Source of the DNA: a virus | IMG/VR virus record: IMGVR_UViG_3300006929_000044 | Coordinates: 1-36,722 of that record | Length of the DNA stretch: 36,722 nucleotides | Reading direction: 5' to 3' (one strand) | Shown here: one piece after another, positions 29,025 through 36,722 of the stretch | How positions within the stretch are numbered: the first letter of the stretch is position 1 | Layout of the letters: the number at the start of each line of letters is the position of its first letter | Notes under the pieces: model-generated | The model's database searches: none | Told to the model about the DNA's origin: nothing | The model's input: only the letters and a program-made list of their open reading frames with translations | Program-made: the position numbers and the translations under genes

Positions 29025-31819
29025 CACTTGACTCCTATGACGTAAAATGCAGAAAAACTAACTTTAGGTAAGACATATCTCAAGGAACTGGAGGCAGCCT
29101 TCCCAACCCAATGCCCTACCGTTGTGGTAATAGAATCAGTCCAAACATGATTTTGAATCGTTTGTTCAGAACCACCAAGCCCGAATACTTCAGTGATAGT
29201 TATAAATTCGTCGCTACCCCAATTATCTCCGAAATATCCAGTTCCCGAATCAGGGCTGTACGCAGTCACTGTGACCGCTTCATGGTCCTCAAGTCGGAGA
29301 TAATACCCTTGAGATGTAGATACTGTACCACCGGATGTGTTTGTGTATATACCGATGCCATAGTTTGCGGAAGACACACCGGCATTTACACCAATACATT
29401 TGATATACTTATACCCGTCACAATCAATATATGTGGATGTAGATGGCGACGTTGACGAATGGATAATGTCGTAATCAACTCCACCACCGCCGCCAGCAGC
29501 TTCCCAAGCAACCCCTGAACCCGTGCTGGTTAGAACCTCACCATCGCTGCCTTGTGCGCCGTTGACTTTGAAATTGTCGGCATCCAAGTATCCGGTGACT
29601 TCTACGCCACCTGTCACTGTTTCTAATTTTTTTGCAGCGTCGTAGTATAGCTCGACCGCGCCATTTTCAACGGCACCCAACATAGTTTCTCCAGTTGCCC
29701 GTCCTTGCAAATAGAGATTAGTTCCTTGGATATATAGATTCCCGCTACCACCTTCCTGAATGTATGAGTGTTCTGGCGCGTGATAAAGCACGAGGTCGCC
29801 GTCGGTGCCGAGTTGCAATTGTGCGTTGTCTGGGAACCTAAGGTCGTCAGTACCTGTGGGGATACTAAAAACTGTTTCGTCGGCATCGTTCTTAACGGTC
29901 AGGTCTGATGTCGATCCTTGACCGGTTAATATGAGTCCTTCCGTAGCAGTGTAACCTACTGCTGCGTTGTCACCGGCAGCGGTATCTCCCGCTGGTTCAA
30001 CCGTTCCAGTAGCCGCTACATCTCCAGTTACACTAACACCAGTAGAAGTTGTTTCAAATTTTTTGACATTATCGTGGTAGAGATCAATAGACCCATCTTT
30101 TGTGTACGAAAGACCTGTTTCACCACTGGGACTGCCTATGTTAGCAAACGTGTCACCTTGAATGTATAATCCACCTGTTCCCTGATCGATAATGTAAGAG
30201 TTGTTCCCGTCATGGACTAGTCTTAAATCCGATCCGCCGCCGAATTGCAGTTGGGCGCTGTCTGGAAAAATCACATCATCCGTGCCAGTCGGTATGCTAA
30301 ATACCGTTTCGTCGGCGTCGTTTTTAACGGTCAAGTCTGATGTGCTGCCCTGTCCGGTTAATATGAGTCCTTCCGTAGCAGTGTAACCTACTGCTGCGTT
30401 GTCACCGGCGGCAGTATCGCTAGTCGCATTAATTGTTCCGCCGCTAATGTCGCCAGTGGTTGTAATGTTTGACGATCCGTTGTCGATAGCGCCGAATCCA
30501 CTGGTGATCGATCCAGCGTTAAGCGCGCCCGTGGTGACAATGTTACTGCTACCCGCAGCTGGTGCCGCCGCGATGTCGCTAAGCACTTCCGCCGCTGATC
30601 GGCCTTCAATAGCCGTACCATCGACTCGGAGAAAATCGTCGTCTGCTACACCGCTGGTGAACTTAGGAACATTGTTGTTTCCTATACCAGTGTCTAGCGT
30701 GGCTGTTGCTGTAATAGCCGTACCGTTAAGCGTCATTGCATCGGCTTCTAGAGTACCGTCGATATCAGCGTCACCTGATATATCCAGTGTTGTAGCGTCT
30801 AGTTCTCCAGCTACAGTTAGAACACCGCTGGTAAGAGTCAGAAGATCAGTGTCAGAAGTATGGCCTATAGTTGTACCATTAATAATAACATTATCAACTG
30901 TAAGAGTTGTAAGAGTTCCAAGAGAAGTAACATTACCTTGAGCAGCGGTAGAAAGAGTACCAGCAATTGTTCCGCCTGAAACATTGATACCAGCACTAAA
31001 TACCGGTATTTGATTCATTGTGACAACACCACCGGAAGAAATAGCTATTGCATCCGTATCACTAGCAGAACCTATATTACCCGCATCGGGGATAACAATG
31101 TTACCGCCAGTGGTCATTAAACCACCGCCAGTATACGCACCGCTTACATCTACAGCACCGTTAATATCTATAGTAGTTGCGTTGATTTCAATTTCTGTAT
31201 CTGAAACTAAGTCTAGAACACCGTCAGCACTTTGATGAATATACGTTCCCGAATCACCAAACTGTAGTTGTCTTGTACTGTTAAGTAGTAGACCGGTATC
31301 AGCAACGTGTGTTAAGGTAACGTCGCCGTCGTCGCCCAGGTGAATTACTGCGCTATCACTATCAAGATATAGATCATCTGTAAGTGTCAAGTCTGTAAAC
31401 TGAGGGCTGTCTCCGGTTCCTACCCCTATGCTGGTTCGTAGAGTAGCTCCGCTTTCTGCTACTGGATCGGTCGATCCGTTACCCACTATCATCTGACCAT
31501 CGGTTAGCACAGACATAGCTGTAACAGCGCCCGTGCCAGAGCCTAGAAGAACTCCGCCATCGGTTAAACTGGTAGCGCCTGTACCTCCGCTACTTACGGG
31601 AATAGTTCCGGTACTTACAGTGACACTTCCCGTGCTTTGGTCTACTGCCAAGGGAGATGTAGCTGTTAGAGAGGATACACCTAGCAAAGATGCTAGAGTA
31701 TCTCTTCTAATTTTCTTAGTAGCGTTTGCACTGACATCTACCATGACAAACATGTCATCGTCAGCTAAAGCGTCTTCGCTAAGTTCCACTAGTTCAGTGA
31801 TTTTCTTATTAGTAGCCAT
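29024..31819 (-). CDS. Large tail fibre protein, 931 aa
   Basis: A 931-residue elongated beta-rich fibre. The N-terminus (1-55) looks like a virion-attachment part. A very long Thr/Ser/Gly/Asp-rich shaft with short repeated strands follows (DLTLTDDLYLDSDSAVIHLGDDGD type). Residues about 470-760 hold two copies of a 144-residue module starting near DTAAGDNAAVGYTATEG, and a different C-terminal tip (about 770-931) contains several Tyr and Trp residues and probably binds the receptor. The module duplication is visible at DNA level. It lies between a 99-aa virion protein and fibre-linked small genes. Host-range determinant by inference. Confidence 0.85.
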   Translation of the reverse strand: MATNKKITELVELSEDALADDDMFVMVDVSANATKKIRRDTLASLLGVSSLTATSPLAVDQSTGSVTVSTGTIPVSSGGTGATSLTDGGVLLGSGTGAVTAMSVLTDGQMIVGNGSTDPVAESGATLRTSIGVGTGDSPQFTDLTLTDDLYLDSDSAVIHLGDDGDVTLTHVADTGLLLNSTRQLQFGDSGTYIHQSADGVLDLVSDTEIEINATTIDINGAVDVSGAYTGGGLMTTGGNIVIPDAGNIGSASDTDAIAISSGGVVTMNQIPVFSAGINVSGGTIAGTLSTAAQGNVTSLGTLTTLTVDNVIINGTTIGHTSDTDLLTLTSGVLTVAGELDATTLDISGDADIDGTLEADAMTLNGTAITATATLDTGIGNNNVPKFTSGVADDDFLRVDGTAIEGRSAAEVLSDIAAAPAAGSSNIVTTGALNAGSITSGFGAIDNGSSNITTTGDISGGTINATSDTAAGDNAAVGYTATEGLILTGQGSTSDLTVKNDADETVFSIPTGTDDVIFPDSAQLQFGGGSDLRLVHDGNNSYIIDQGTGGLYIQGDTFANIGSPSGETGLSYTKDGSIDLYHDNVKKFETTSTGVSVTGDVAATGTVEPAGDTAAGDNAAVGYTATEGLILTGQGSTSDLTVKNDADETVFSIPTGTDDLRFPDNAQLQLGTDGDLVLYHAPEHSYIQEGGSGNLYIQGTNLYLQGRATGETMLGAVENGAVELYYDAAKKLETVTGGVEVTGYLDADNFKVNGAQGSDGEVLTSTGSGVAWEAAGGGGGVDYDIIHSSTSPSTSTYIDCDGYKYIKCIGVNAGVSSANYGIGIYTNTSGGTVSTSQGYYLRLEDHEAVTVTAYSPDSGTGYFGDNWGSDEFITITEVFGLGGSEQTIQNHVWTDSITTTVGHWVGKAASSSLRYVLPKVSFSAFYVIGVK
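29922..30409 (-). repeat. 432-bp-period module duplication in tail fibre
   Basis: The 56 bases at 29922-29977 are identical to 30354-30409, exactly 432 bases (144 codons) apart, and flanking sequence on both sides is similar but diverged. The repeat duplicates a complete shaft module in frame. Near identity in a short core, with divergence around it, suggests gene conversion or a recombination hot spot. Confidence 0.9.
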
Positions 31820-31843
31820 GTTGCTATTCCCTGTTGATTTTAC

Positions 31844-32143
31844 CTAGCCTTCTAGCCAAGTAACATTAACCGTAGCAGTTCCACTAGCAGTAATAGCAGC
31901 TACTTCATCTCCCTCCACCACTGTAAATATTTCTGATTCTCCAACATTTAGCTGTACACCGTTGGCAACAGTGGCGGTGGGGTCAGCGCCTGGACCGATT
32001 TTAACATAGGCCAGAGCACTTGCCGAGATTCTTACCTTGGTAATCTGGGCAGGGCATCCTCCAGAGCGAGTCGCTCCGGAACTAGTAGTGGCGGACAAGT
32101 TTTCACTTGAATTTACTCTATAGTAGTTGTTTTGACGAGCCAT
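31844..32143 (-). CDS. Small beta-rich virion protein, 99 aa
   Basis: A 99-residue protein with an Asn/Tyr-rich start and a beta-sandwich-like remainder (QITKVRISASALAYVKIG, VQLNVGESEIFTVVEGDEVAAI, TATVNVTWLEG). The strand pattern suits a head decoration or fibre-associated protein. It lies between the portal and tail fibre genes, starting 11 bases after the portal stop on the leftward strand. I recall similar short proteins from marine phages, without a function. Confidence 0.6.
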   Translation of the reverse strand: MARQNNYYRVNSSENLSATTSSGATRSGGCPAQITKVRISASALAYVKIGPGADPTATVANGVQLNVGESEIFTVVEGDEVAAITASGTATVNVTWLEG

Positions 32144-32154
32144 TTTACCTTCCT

Positions 32155-34173
32155 CTACGCTTTGATGTTTTTATCAGAGTTCATTTCAAAACCTAGCTCT
32201 ATACCTTTGAGCTTTAACTCTTCCTGTTTCATAGCCATTTCATGCTCAATTTCCATCCGTTCAAGCTCTAGCTTAGCTGCTTTAATTTCAAGTTCCTTAG
32301 CTTTAACCTGTGCTTCTAGCTTAGCGGCTTCGGCAACGGTTAGCTGAGCCTGGGCTTGAGCCTGTGCCAATTGTTCTCGCGGAGTCGGTCCCATGGGTTC
32401 TGTAGACGGCATAGTTACAAACTTGTCCACGTTTTTGATACCCATCTCGTCCGCTACTTCTCGCATCAGATTGTATATATTACCAGGCTGGACAATGCCC
32501 TGGGTTTGTTGAGCTACCTTTTCCATCAACACAGCGTAGTTGTTTAAGTTCTGTAGCCTTATGTCTTGGTCGCCGTAGCCTATGCCCACTTCTATATCTA
32601 CGTCTAAGTCTTCGCGCCAGCTGGAGGGGTCTATGGCGTGGTAAGCGTTGTTAAGCCTTACAAGTTTTTCCCTATCTTCGTATCTTTGGATCAGGTTGTA
32701 TATGGACTTGAACATGTTGCGAACACCTGTATCCGCAAATACCCTGGCTATAAGCTCTAATCTTCCCTGAGAATTTGTCAGAGCGGCGTTAGCTGCTCCC
32801 TGAGTTACGTGCGATTTAAGAACATCTGCCGATAACCCTTGAGTCTGAGGGTTTACCCCGGTGCGTCCTGACTTTATATCTTCCCAATAGGTTAACATTT
32901 GAAAAGCGGCTGGTTGTAGAGCCGGTGTCTGTATAGGTGTTAAAGCGCTGGGGCTACGGGTTCTGACTATACCGCCGGGGCGGTTGGTTAATAAATCGTC
33001 TACGTTAACCTGCCCCTCCACTATCTGGAACCTGCCGTTATTGGCTAGGTACATGTTATCTAATAGATTACGAGTCAGGGTAGATCTGACAAGTTGGATA
33101 TCCTCCACTGTTTCGGCTACGCTTAAACCGTAAAACTTATGAGGAATAGGTATGGGGCATACGGTGCTAAAGGGGATGTAGTCAATGGGTTCAAGGTCAA
33201 GTATTTCTCCCCCGGAGTGGCATATTTTATGTAGAACGCTTACGCCGGAACCGTCTATGTCTAGTTTCATATACGATTCGTTTATCTCCACCAGAGCCTC
33301 GGACTCTGCACCGGCCTGGTTAGGGTAAGTGTCTGTAGCGTCGTAAGAGTGCCTGGCCATATACTCTTGACTAGTTGTAATGGCATCGGCTTCGGAGCCA
33401 TAGCCGGGTAGTTCCTCTACAACGTCTGGGTCGTAGCCCATTTTAATCAAATCGCTCTTTGACTTGTGCGATCTGTGGCAGATAAACCTAGCATCTTCCA
33501 GGGTTTTAGCACCTCGGTTTATTAAAAACTCTTCCGGCGGTACGTTTTCTACGGTTACTTTACCGCTTATATCTGTACGGGCAAAGGTGACGTTGTGTAG
33601 AGATTCCTCTGCTTCCACTATCTCGCCTGTTGCTGGGTCTTGTACCTCTTGTACAGAGGTGATTTCCTCGTGTTCTACTATTTCTAAATCTTCTTCCTGC
33701 TCTAGCAGGGAAAATTCTTGCTCTGTAAGGTTCTGGTAACTCTCGCTAGTGGTCTTTTCTACCTCTTCCCAGTAGTGCTTGACAACGCCTACTTTCTGCA
33801 TTAAAGCGTCTAAGAACATATTATAAAGTATCATAAAACCGTTGTTCTGTTTATAGAACACGTGATTCACATACTTAGTAGCCTGTTCTGCCGCTTCCTC
33901 GTCTTCTGGCCCTTCAGGGACAAAGCGTACTACGCTATCTCCCCCGGTGAAGATACGCATCAGGCTAGGCATCATCCACATCAGAGTGTCTTGTACATCG
34001 GTTATAACAACTTGAGAGCGCCCGTCTTCCTCGTTACCAAACGGCTCGCCGTAGAAATACTCCATGGCCTTAGCCTGTTGAGCGCTTATCTCGGAATCTA
34101 TATAGTCCGAGCTACCGTTGATTTCACCTTCTACTAGAGATATAATTTCTTGATCGTCTAGTTCTCTAGCCAT
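32155..34173 (-). CDS. Portal protein
   Basis: A 672-residue portal, the twelve-subunit ring through which DNA enters and leaves. Features: the early motif DVQDTLMWMMPSLMRIFTGG (about 59-78), a wing with acidic insertions (140-190), the DISGKVTVENVPPEEFLINRGA segment (about 205-226), a long middle including VRSTLTRNLLDNMYLANNGRF and GGIVRTRSP, and a C-terminal Gln/Ala/Glu coiled coil (about 605-660). Its size and position after terL and the 3-TM protein fit podovirus portals. Its start overlaps the previous stop. Confidence 0.88.
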   Translation of the reverse strand: MARELDDQEIISLVEGEINGSSDYIDSEISAQQAKAMEYFYGEPFGNEEDGRSQVVITDVQDTLMWMMPSLMRIFTGGDSVVRFVPEGPEDEEAAEQATKYVNHVFYKQNNGFMILYNMFLDALMQKVGVVKHYWEEVEKTTSESYQNLTEQEFSLLEQEEDLEIVEHEEITSVQEVQDPATGEIVEAEESLHNVTFARTDISGKVTVENVPPEEFLINRGAKTLEDARFICHRSHKSKSDLIKMGYDPDVVEELPGYGSEADAITTSQEYMARHSYDATDTYPNQAGAESEALVEINESYMKLDIDGSGVSVLHKICHSGGEILDLEPIDYIPFSTVCPIPIPHKFYGLSVAETVEDIQLVRSTLTRNLLDNMYLANNGRFQIVEGQVNVDDLLTNRPGGIVRTRSPSALTPIQTPALQPAAFQMLTYWEDIKSGRTGVNPQTQGLSADVLKSHVTQGAANAALTNSQGRLELIARVFADTGVRNMFKSIYNLIQRYEDREKLVRLNNAYHAIDPSSWREDLDVDIEVGIGYGDQDIRLQNLNNYAVLMEKVAQQTQGIVQPGNIYNLMREVADEMGIKNVDKFVTMPSTEPMGPTPREQLAQAQAQAQLTVAEAAKLEAQVKAKELEIKAAKLELERMEIEHEMAMKQEELKLKGIELGFEMNSDKNIKA

Positions 34174-34580
34174 TATTTACTCACTTTCTTGAACTTTTCA
34201 AAAGTTCTAAGACCGCCTAATCCTAGAATACCCATCAGAACAGGCATCATCTGGCTCATATCCATAGCAGGTAGGTCGATCAGGTGACCCGTCTGAGCTA
34301 GGATAAACTGTAGCATAGGCGTCATAACATAAGTCCAGGCCAGGGCTAGTCCGCAAGACCATCCGATAAACGGTCGCCAGCCAGCGACAAACACGCTTCT
34401 ATGCGCTGCTTCTTGTTTGTTAATATCCAGCTGCGCCAGGTCAATCTTTGCAAGGTGCGTTGCCAGTTGCTGCTCTATCTGCCTCTCTGCCTTTGCCCGT
34501 TCTTCTTTGTTTTCGGGCAGAAACCTGCCTATTATATCTGTAACGGCTGGTAGCAAGGCTGGAATAAGGGCTTGTATCAC
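34173..34580 (-). CDS. 3-TM holin-family-like protein
   Basis: A 135-residue protein starting at GTG 34580 (TAGTG overlap with the terL stop). It has a hydrophobic N-terminus (1-20), a charged helix (24-60), then GWRPFIGWSCGLALAW (67-82), another hydrophobic helix (83-96) and LMGILGLGGLRTFEK (115-129). This matches the pattern of the 3-TM holin family known from gene transfer agents and phages. Holin function is inferred; in many marine phages the gene sits among packaging genes, as here, far from the lytic enzyme. A second holin-like gene is at 14499-14672. Confidence 0.75.
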   Translation of the reverse strand: MIQALIPALLPAVTDIIGRFLPENKEERAKAERQIEQQLATHLAKIDLAQLDINKQEAAHRSVFVAGWRPFIGWSCGLALAWTYVMTPMLQFILAQTGHLIDLPAMDMSQMMPVLMGILGLGGLRTFEKFKKVSK

Positions 34581-36019
34581 TATACTATCCCTGCGTTTGA
34601 ATATTGTATTTCTTTATCAAAACCGTACTTGCGATATAGGGTTTTTGTTTTCATACGTTCTCCAAAGCGTTCCACGCTTAGAGCGCCGTATCTCATTGCA
34701 CTTAATAGGTCGTCTTTGATTGGGACCACTTTACCGTTTTTTCGATGGTAGAGGCGCATTTCTTCAAGAGTCTCAACACAGGATTTAAAAATATATAAAC
34801 GACCAGTTTCCATACGTTGCAGGAGGATACTAATACCCGCTTCCACAGAGTTGTTTCCATTTAATGCTCCATCCACTGGAGGGTTTTTAAAATGCTCAGA
34901 CAACATGTACACGCCTAAGTCTCTATACTGCTGAGCCAGTTGTATGCCAGAGCCTTTATCGTGCTGTAACCCGTCGTGGGGAAAAGCCACTGGTATACCA
35001 GGTGTTCTAGCGTTTAAGGCTGATGCGTGGGTTATAGGCGTTTCCTTGCTTCTTCGGTATTCGTCGTAAATGTACATTACATCGTCGTCTGGGTCCAGCG
35101 CTGCCCAGCTGATAGCTGTGGGGTGGTCAAAGCCAAAGTCTATACCTGCTATTCTTAGATAGTGCTCTGGCAGGTCAAAGTCTTCGCATATTACGTCATC
35201 TTCGGAAACCGGGTATACTAAGCCACTGCCAAAGACTGGTATTCCTTTGCTCCTCATGTCGCGCTCGGCTGGGCTGTAGACTGCTAATAGCTGTTCCTTT
35301 GTACTTTCGTCTAAATGTTCTACATCGTCCCAGGTGGCTGTTGTTAGGCTTTGGCCCGGTTTTAAATCGTTTAGAAAGCTGCTTACTACGTGGGTCATTC
35401 CCCTTTCCGGGGTGAATGTCATGTATACTATTCCGTTTGTGTCCGCTGTTCGGGTTATACATTGAGAGAAAATTTCTTGTTTAGGTTCTTCGTCGAGCCA
35501 GACAACGTCTATAGCCTCCCCCATGAATTTTTCAAAGCCCTGTTCATAGGCTTTAAAGTTGATTTGCGAGTTCCCACCGGATTTATGCCTTATCAAGGCT
35601 GAAGAGTGAGCGTTGGGAACGCCGGGTTTTCTAATGGTTTCTACTATTTTGCTTAGCGGTATAGCTCCTGTACCCTTTTTATCCGGGTCTTGTGGGTTGC
35701 CAAATAGTTCCTTCTGTATGATATCTCTGGTAGTATCGTTAGACTCTCCCGCTGCCCAGGCTCTGACAGGTTTTTTAAACTTGCGCCCCTCCCACCAGCT
35801 GGGGTATTCTCCGGTCAGGTGATAGGCCGTTTCAGCCGCTCCGCAATAGGTTTTACCTACTCTGTTAGCTGCCATCAGGATACGTTGAGGACAATCCTCA
35901 CCTTCCCGGTGAAAGTTGCTCTGGTACTTGTAAGGGGAGTAGCGCATAAGCCGCGTAGTGTCCCAGCGGCGCTGCTTCTCCTTTAACAGCTTTAAAACAT
36001 CCTCTTTACTTTTTACCAC
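34580..36019 (-). CDS. terL: Terminase large subunit
   Basis: The DNA-packaging motor and nuclease, 479 residues. The ATPase has Walker A AANRVGKT (50-57) and Walker B VVWLDEEP (172-179), followed by a TFTPERG coupling-type motif (201-207). The nuclease domain begins near GIDFGFDHPTA, with D294 as a metal ligand, and contains FPHDG. The GTG start at 36019 overlaps the end of terS by 14 bases. No intein or insertion. Whether it cuts at a specific end (direct terminal repeats) or by headful cannot be told from sequence alone. Confidence 0.93.
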   Translation of the reverse strand: MVKSKEDVLKLLKEKQRRWDTTRLMRYSPYKYQSNFHREGEDCPQRILMAANRVGKTYCGAAETAYHLTGEYPSWWEGRKFKKPVRAWAAGESNDTTRDIIQKELFGNPQDPDKKGTGAIPLSKIVETIRKPGVPNAHSSALIRHKSGGNSQINFKAYEQGFEKFMGEAIDVVWLDEEPKQEIFSQCITRTADTNGIVYMTFTPERGMTHVVSSFLNDLKPGQSLTTATWDDVEHLDESTKEQLLAVYSPAERDMRSKGIPVFGSGLVYPVSEDDVICEDFDLPEHYLRIAGIDFGFDHPTAISWAALDPDDDVMYIYDEYRRSKETPITHASALNARTPGIPVAFPHDGLQHDKGSGIQLAQQYRDLGVYMLSEHFKNPPVDGALNGNNSVEAGISILLQRMETGRLYIFKSCVETLEEMRLYHRKNGKVVPIKDDLLSAMRYGALSVERFGERMKTKTLYRKYGFDKEIQYSNAGIV

Positions 36020-36494
36020 TGCTGCCGCCGCTTAGCTTTACCACGTTGGAGAGCATTGCTATTTGCTCGTCCAGTTCTTCGTCGCTTAGCTCTGTAACTT
36101 CTTTAATAGTGGTTTCCTGCTTATGCACGGCGTCGTAGCCTGCTCTGCTTAGTATGTCTCTGGCCGCGTTTAGCTTGACATTTTCCGACTCGGCAGAGCG
36201 CATCAAAGTTTCCAACACTGATAAAGCCAAAGTAGCTGTCTCGCTAACCTTTTGCTGTATGCGTTTTTCTATATGCTTCCAGAGGTGGCGCTGTAGACGC
36301 TTGGAGCGGTTGGCGGGGCTGGAGCGGTTGGCTGTGTATCCGGCTTGGAAGAACGCCTCTATAGGCTCTAAGTGGTTATCCACCAGGTTGATTACAAAGT
36401 TATACTCTTTTTCGGTCAGTTCTGCTTCTAAGGGTTTAGGCTCTTCCAGGCTGGCATATAGCCCGGTTTGAGGATGTTGCTTGCCCCGTCCCAT
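36006..36494 (-). CDS. terS: Terminase small subunit
   Basis: A 162-residue DNA-recognition subunit of the packaging complex and the first gene of the late operon. An N-terminal helix-turn-helix-like region (LTEKEYNFVINLVDN, then PIEAFFQAGYTANRSS, about 26-63) precedes an oligomerisation helix region (80-125) and an acidic tail with LSDEELDEQIAML (about 138-150). It follows a perfect promoter, with AGGGGAA about seven bases before ATG 36494. The repeat array about 140 bases upstream is a natural candidate for its binding site (inference). Confidence 0.85.
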   Translation of the reverse strand: MGRGKQHPQTGLYASLEEPKPLEAELTEKEYNFVINLVDNHLEPIEAFFQAGYTANRSSPANRSKRLQRHLWKHIEKRIQQKVSETATLALSVLETLMRSAESENVKLNAARDILSRAGYDAVHKQETTIKEVTELSDEELDEQIAMLSNVVKLSGGSSGKK

Positions 36495-36525
36495 TAATGT
36501 TCCCCTATTGTGATGGTGATAAGCT

Positions 36526-36554
36526 ATTATACTACTTTATTACTAAGTTGTCAA
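36526..36554 (-). promoter_or_regulatory. Perfect-consensus sigma70 late promoter
   Basis: On the leftward strand TTGACA (36554-36549), a 17-base spacer and TATAAT (36531-36526) form an exact match to the sigma70 consensus. Start of transcription is expected near 36519, with the terS ribosome binding site just downstream. It would drive terS and possibly the entire leftward block. Between it and the terminal array (36555-36631) I see no gene: a T-rich stretch and an isolated GGAGG without a start codon. Confidence 0.9.
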
Positions 36555-36631
36555 GTCTAAGTTTTTCAGCTTTTCTCCAAAAATGGACAAGGAGGACAAT
36601 CACTACTGGGCACACCGTGGGGGGTCGAACG

Positions 36632-36722
36632 CATTGCACACACCATTGCACACACCATTGCACACACCATTGCACACACCATTGCACACACCATTGCACA
36701 CACCATTGCACACACCATTGCA
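36632..36722. repeat. 12-bp tandem array, right end (identical to left end)
   Basis: Seven copies of CATTGCACACAC plus CATTGCA, identical to positions 1-91. The identity stops exactly at the array borders: the preceding bases here end in GAACG and the following bases at the left begin GACAAT. The window therefore represents either a circular or permuted genome with one array, or a linear genome whose terminal repeat is the array itself. Confidence 0.95.

Noticed and set aside
30399-30941. 180-residue rightward frame antisense to the tail fibre
   Set aside because: Pro/Val/Ser-rich translation is the mirror of the fibre's Gly/Thr/Asp codons; there is no start signal.
36583-36722. Frame starting at ATG 36583 that runs through the array (LHTP repeats) and, if the ends are joined, on to a stop at 177-179
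   Set aside because: No ribosome binding site before the ATG, and the 12-mer is open in all six frames, so the open frame is expected by chance.

Overview
The window reads as one essentially complete genome of a short-tailed (podovirus-like) dsDNA phage, circular or terminally repeated. Its first 91 bases (1-91) are identical to its last 91 (36632-36722), and both are a tandem array of a 12-bp unit. It encodes both terminase subunits, portal, scaffold, SU10-type major capsid protein, T7-type adaptor and nozzle proteins, internal virion proteins and tail fibres. It has no tape-measure or sheath genes and no integrase. The set of genes (ThyX, class II ribonucleotide reductase, Pol A, SU10-like capsid, small conserved marine-phage families) suggests an aquatic, probably proteobacterial, host. 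That last point is inference from remembered families, not from a search.

Layout. In circular form two gene blocks diverge from a roughly 0.8-kb non-coding control region (36495 through the ends to 646) that carries the 12-bp array, inverted copies of it, an AT-rich stretch and sigma70-type promoters. The rightward block (647-13127) starts with many very small early genes: zinc-ribbon proteins, tiny membrane peptides, basic peptides and a Gp88-family protein. They are interrupted at 2344-2450 by a second 12-bp array whose unit resembles the core of T7/SP6 RNA polymerase promoters. Replication and nucleotide genes follow: primase-helicase, ThyX, DNA polymerase A, an SSB-like protein, a GIY-YIG-like nuclease, a Cas4/RecB-like exonuclease, class II ribonucleotide reductase and a 2OG-Fe(II) oxygenase. 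The block ends with tRNA-Arg(UCU) and a conserved small protein. A DUF59/SufT-like gene sits on the opposite strand inside this junction.

The leftward block (36494 down to 13090) is the late operon. It runs terS, terL, 3-TM holin-like, portal, tail fibre, collar fibre, scaffold, capsid, adaptor, nozzle, an S74-chaperone protein, large internal virion proteins, then a lysis-like end with a lytic-enzyme candidate, a second holin-like protein and a metallothionein-like Cys-rich peptide. It is headed by a perfect-consensus TTGACA-N17-TATAAT promoter, with a second near-consensus promoter before the collar fibre/scaffold/capsid genes. No phage RNA polymerase gene is visible, so transcription most likely relies on the host enzyme, which makes the CACTATAG array the most puzzling element here.

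The main points for a second look are the two 12-bp arrays, the metallothionein-like late gene, the iron-related set (2OG oxygenase, DUF59 protein, Cas4-like nuclease), recent in-frame duplications (thyX tail, lytic-enzyme candidate, tail fibre) and about ten genes too short for usual ORF cut-offs.
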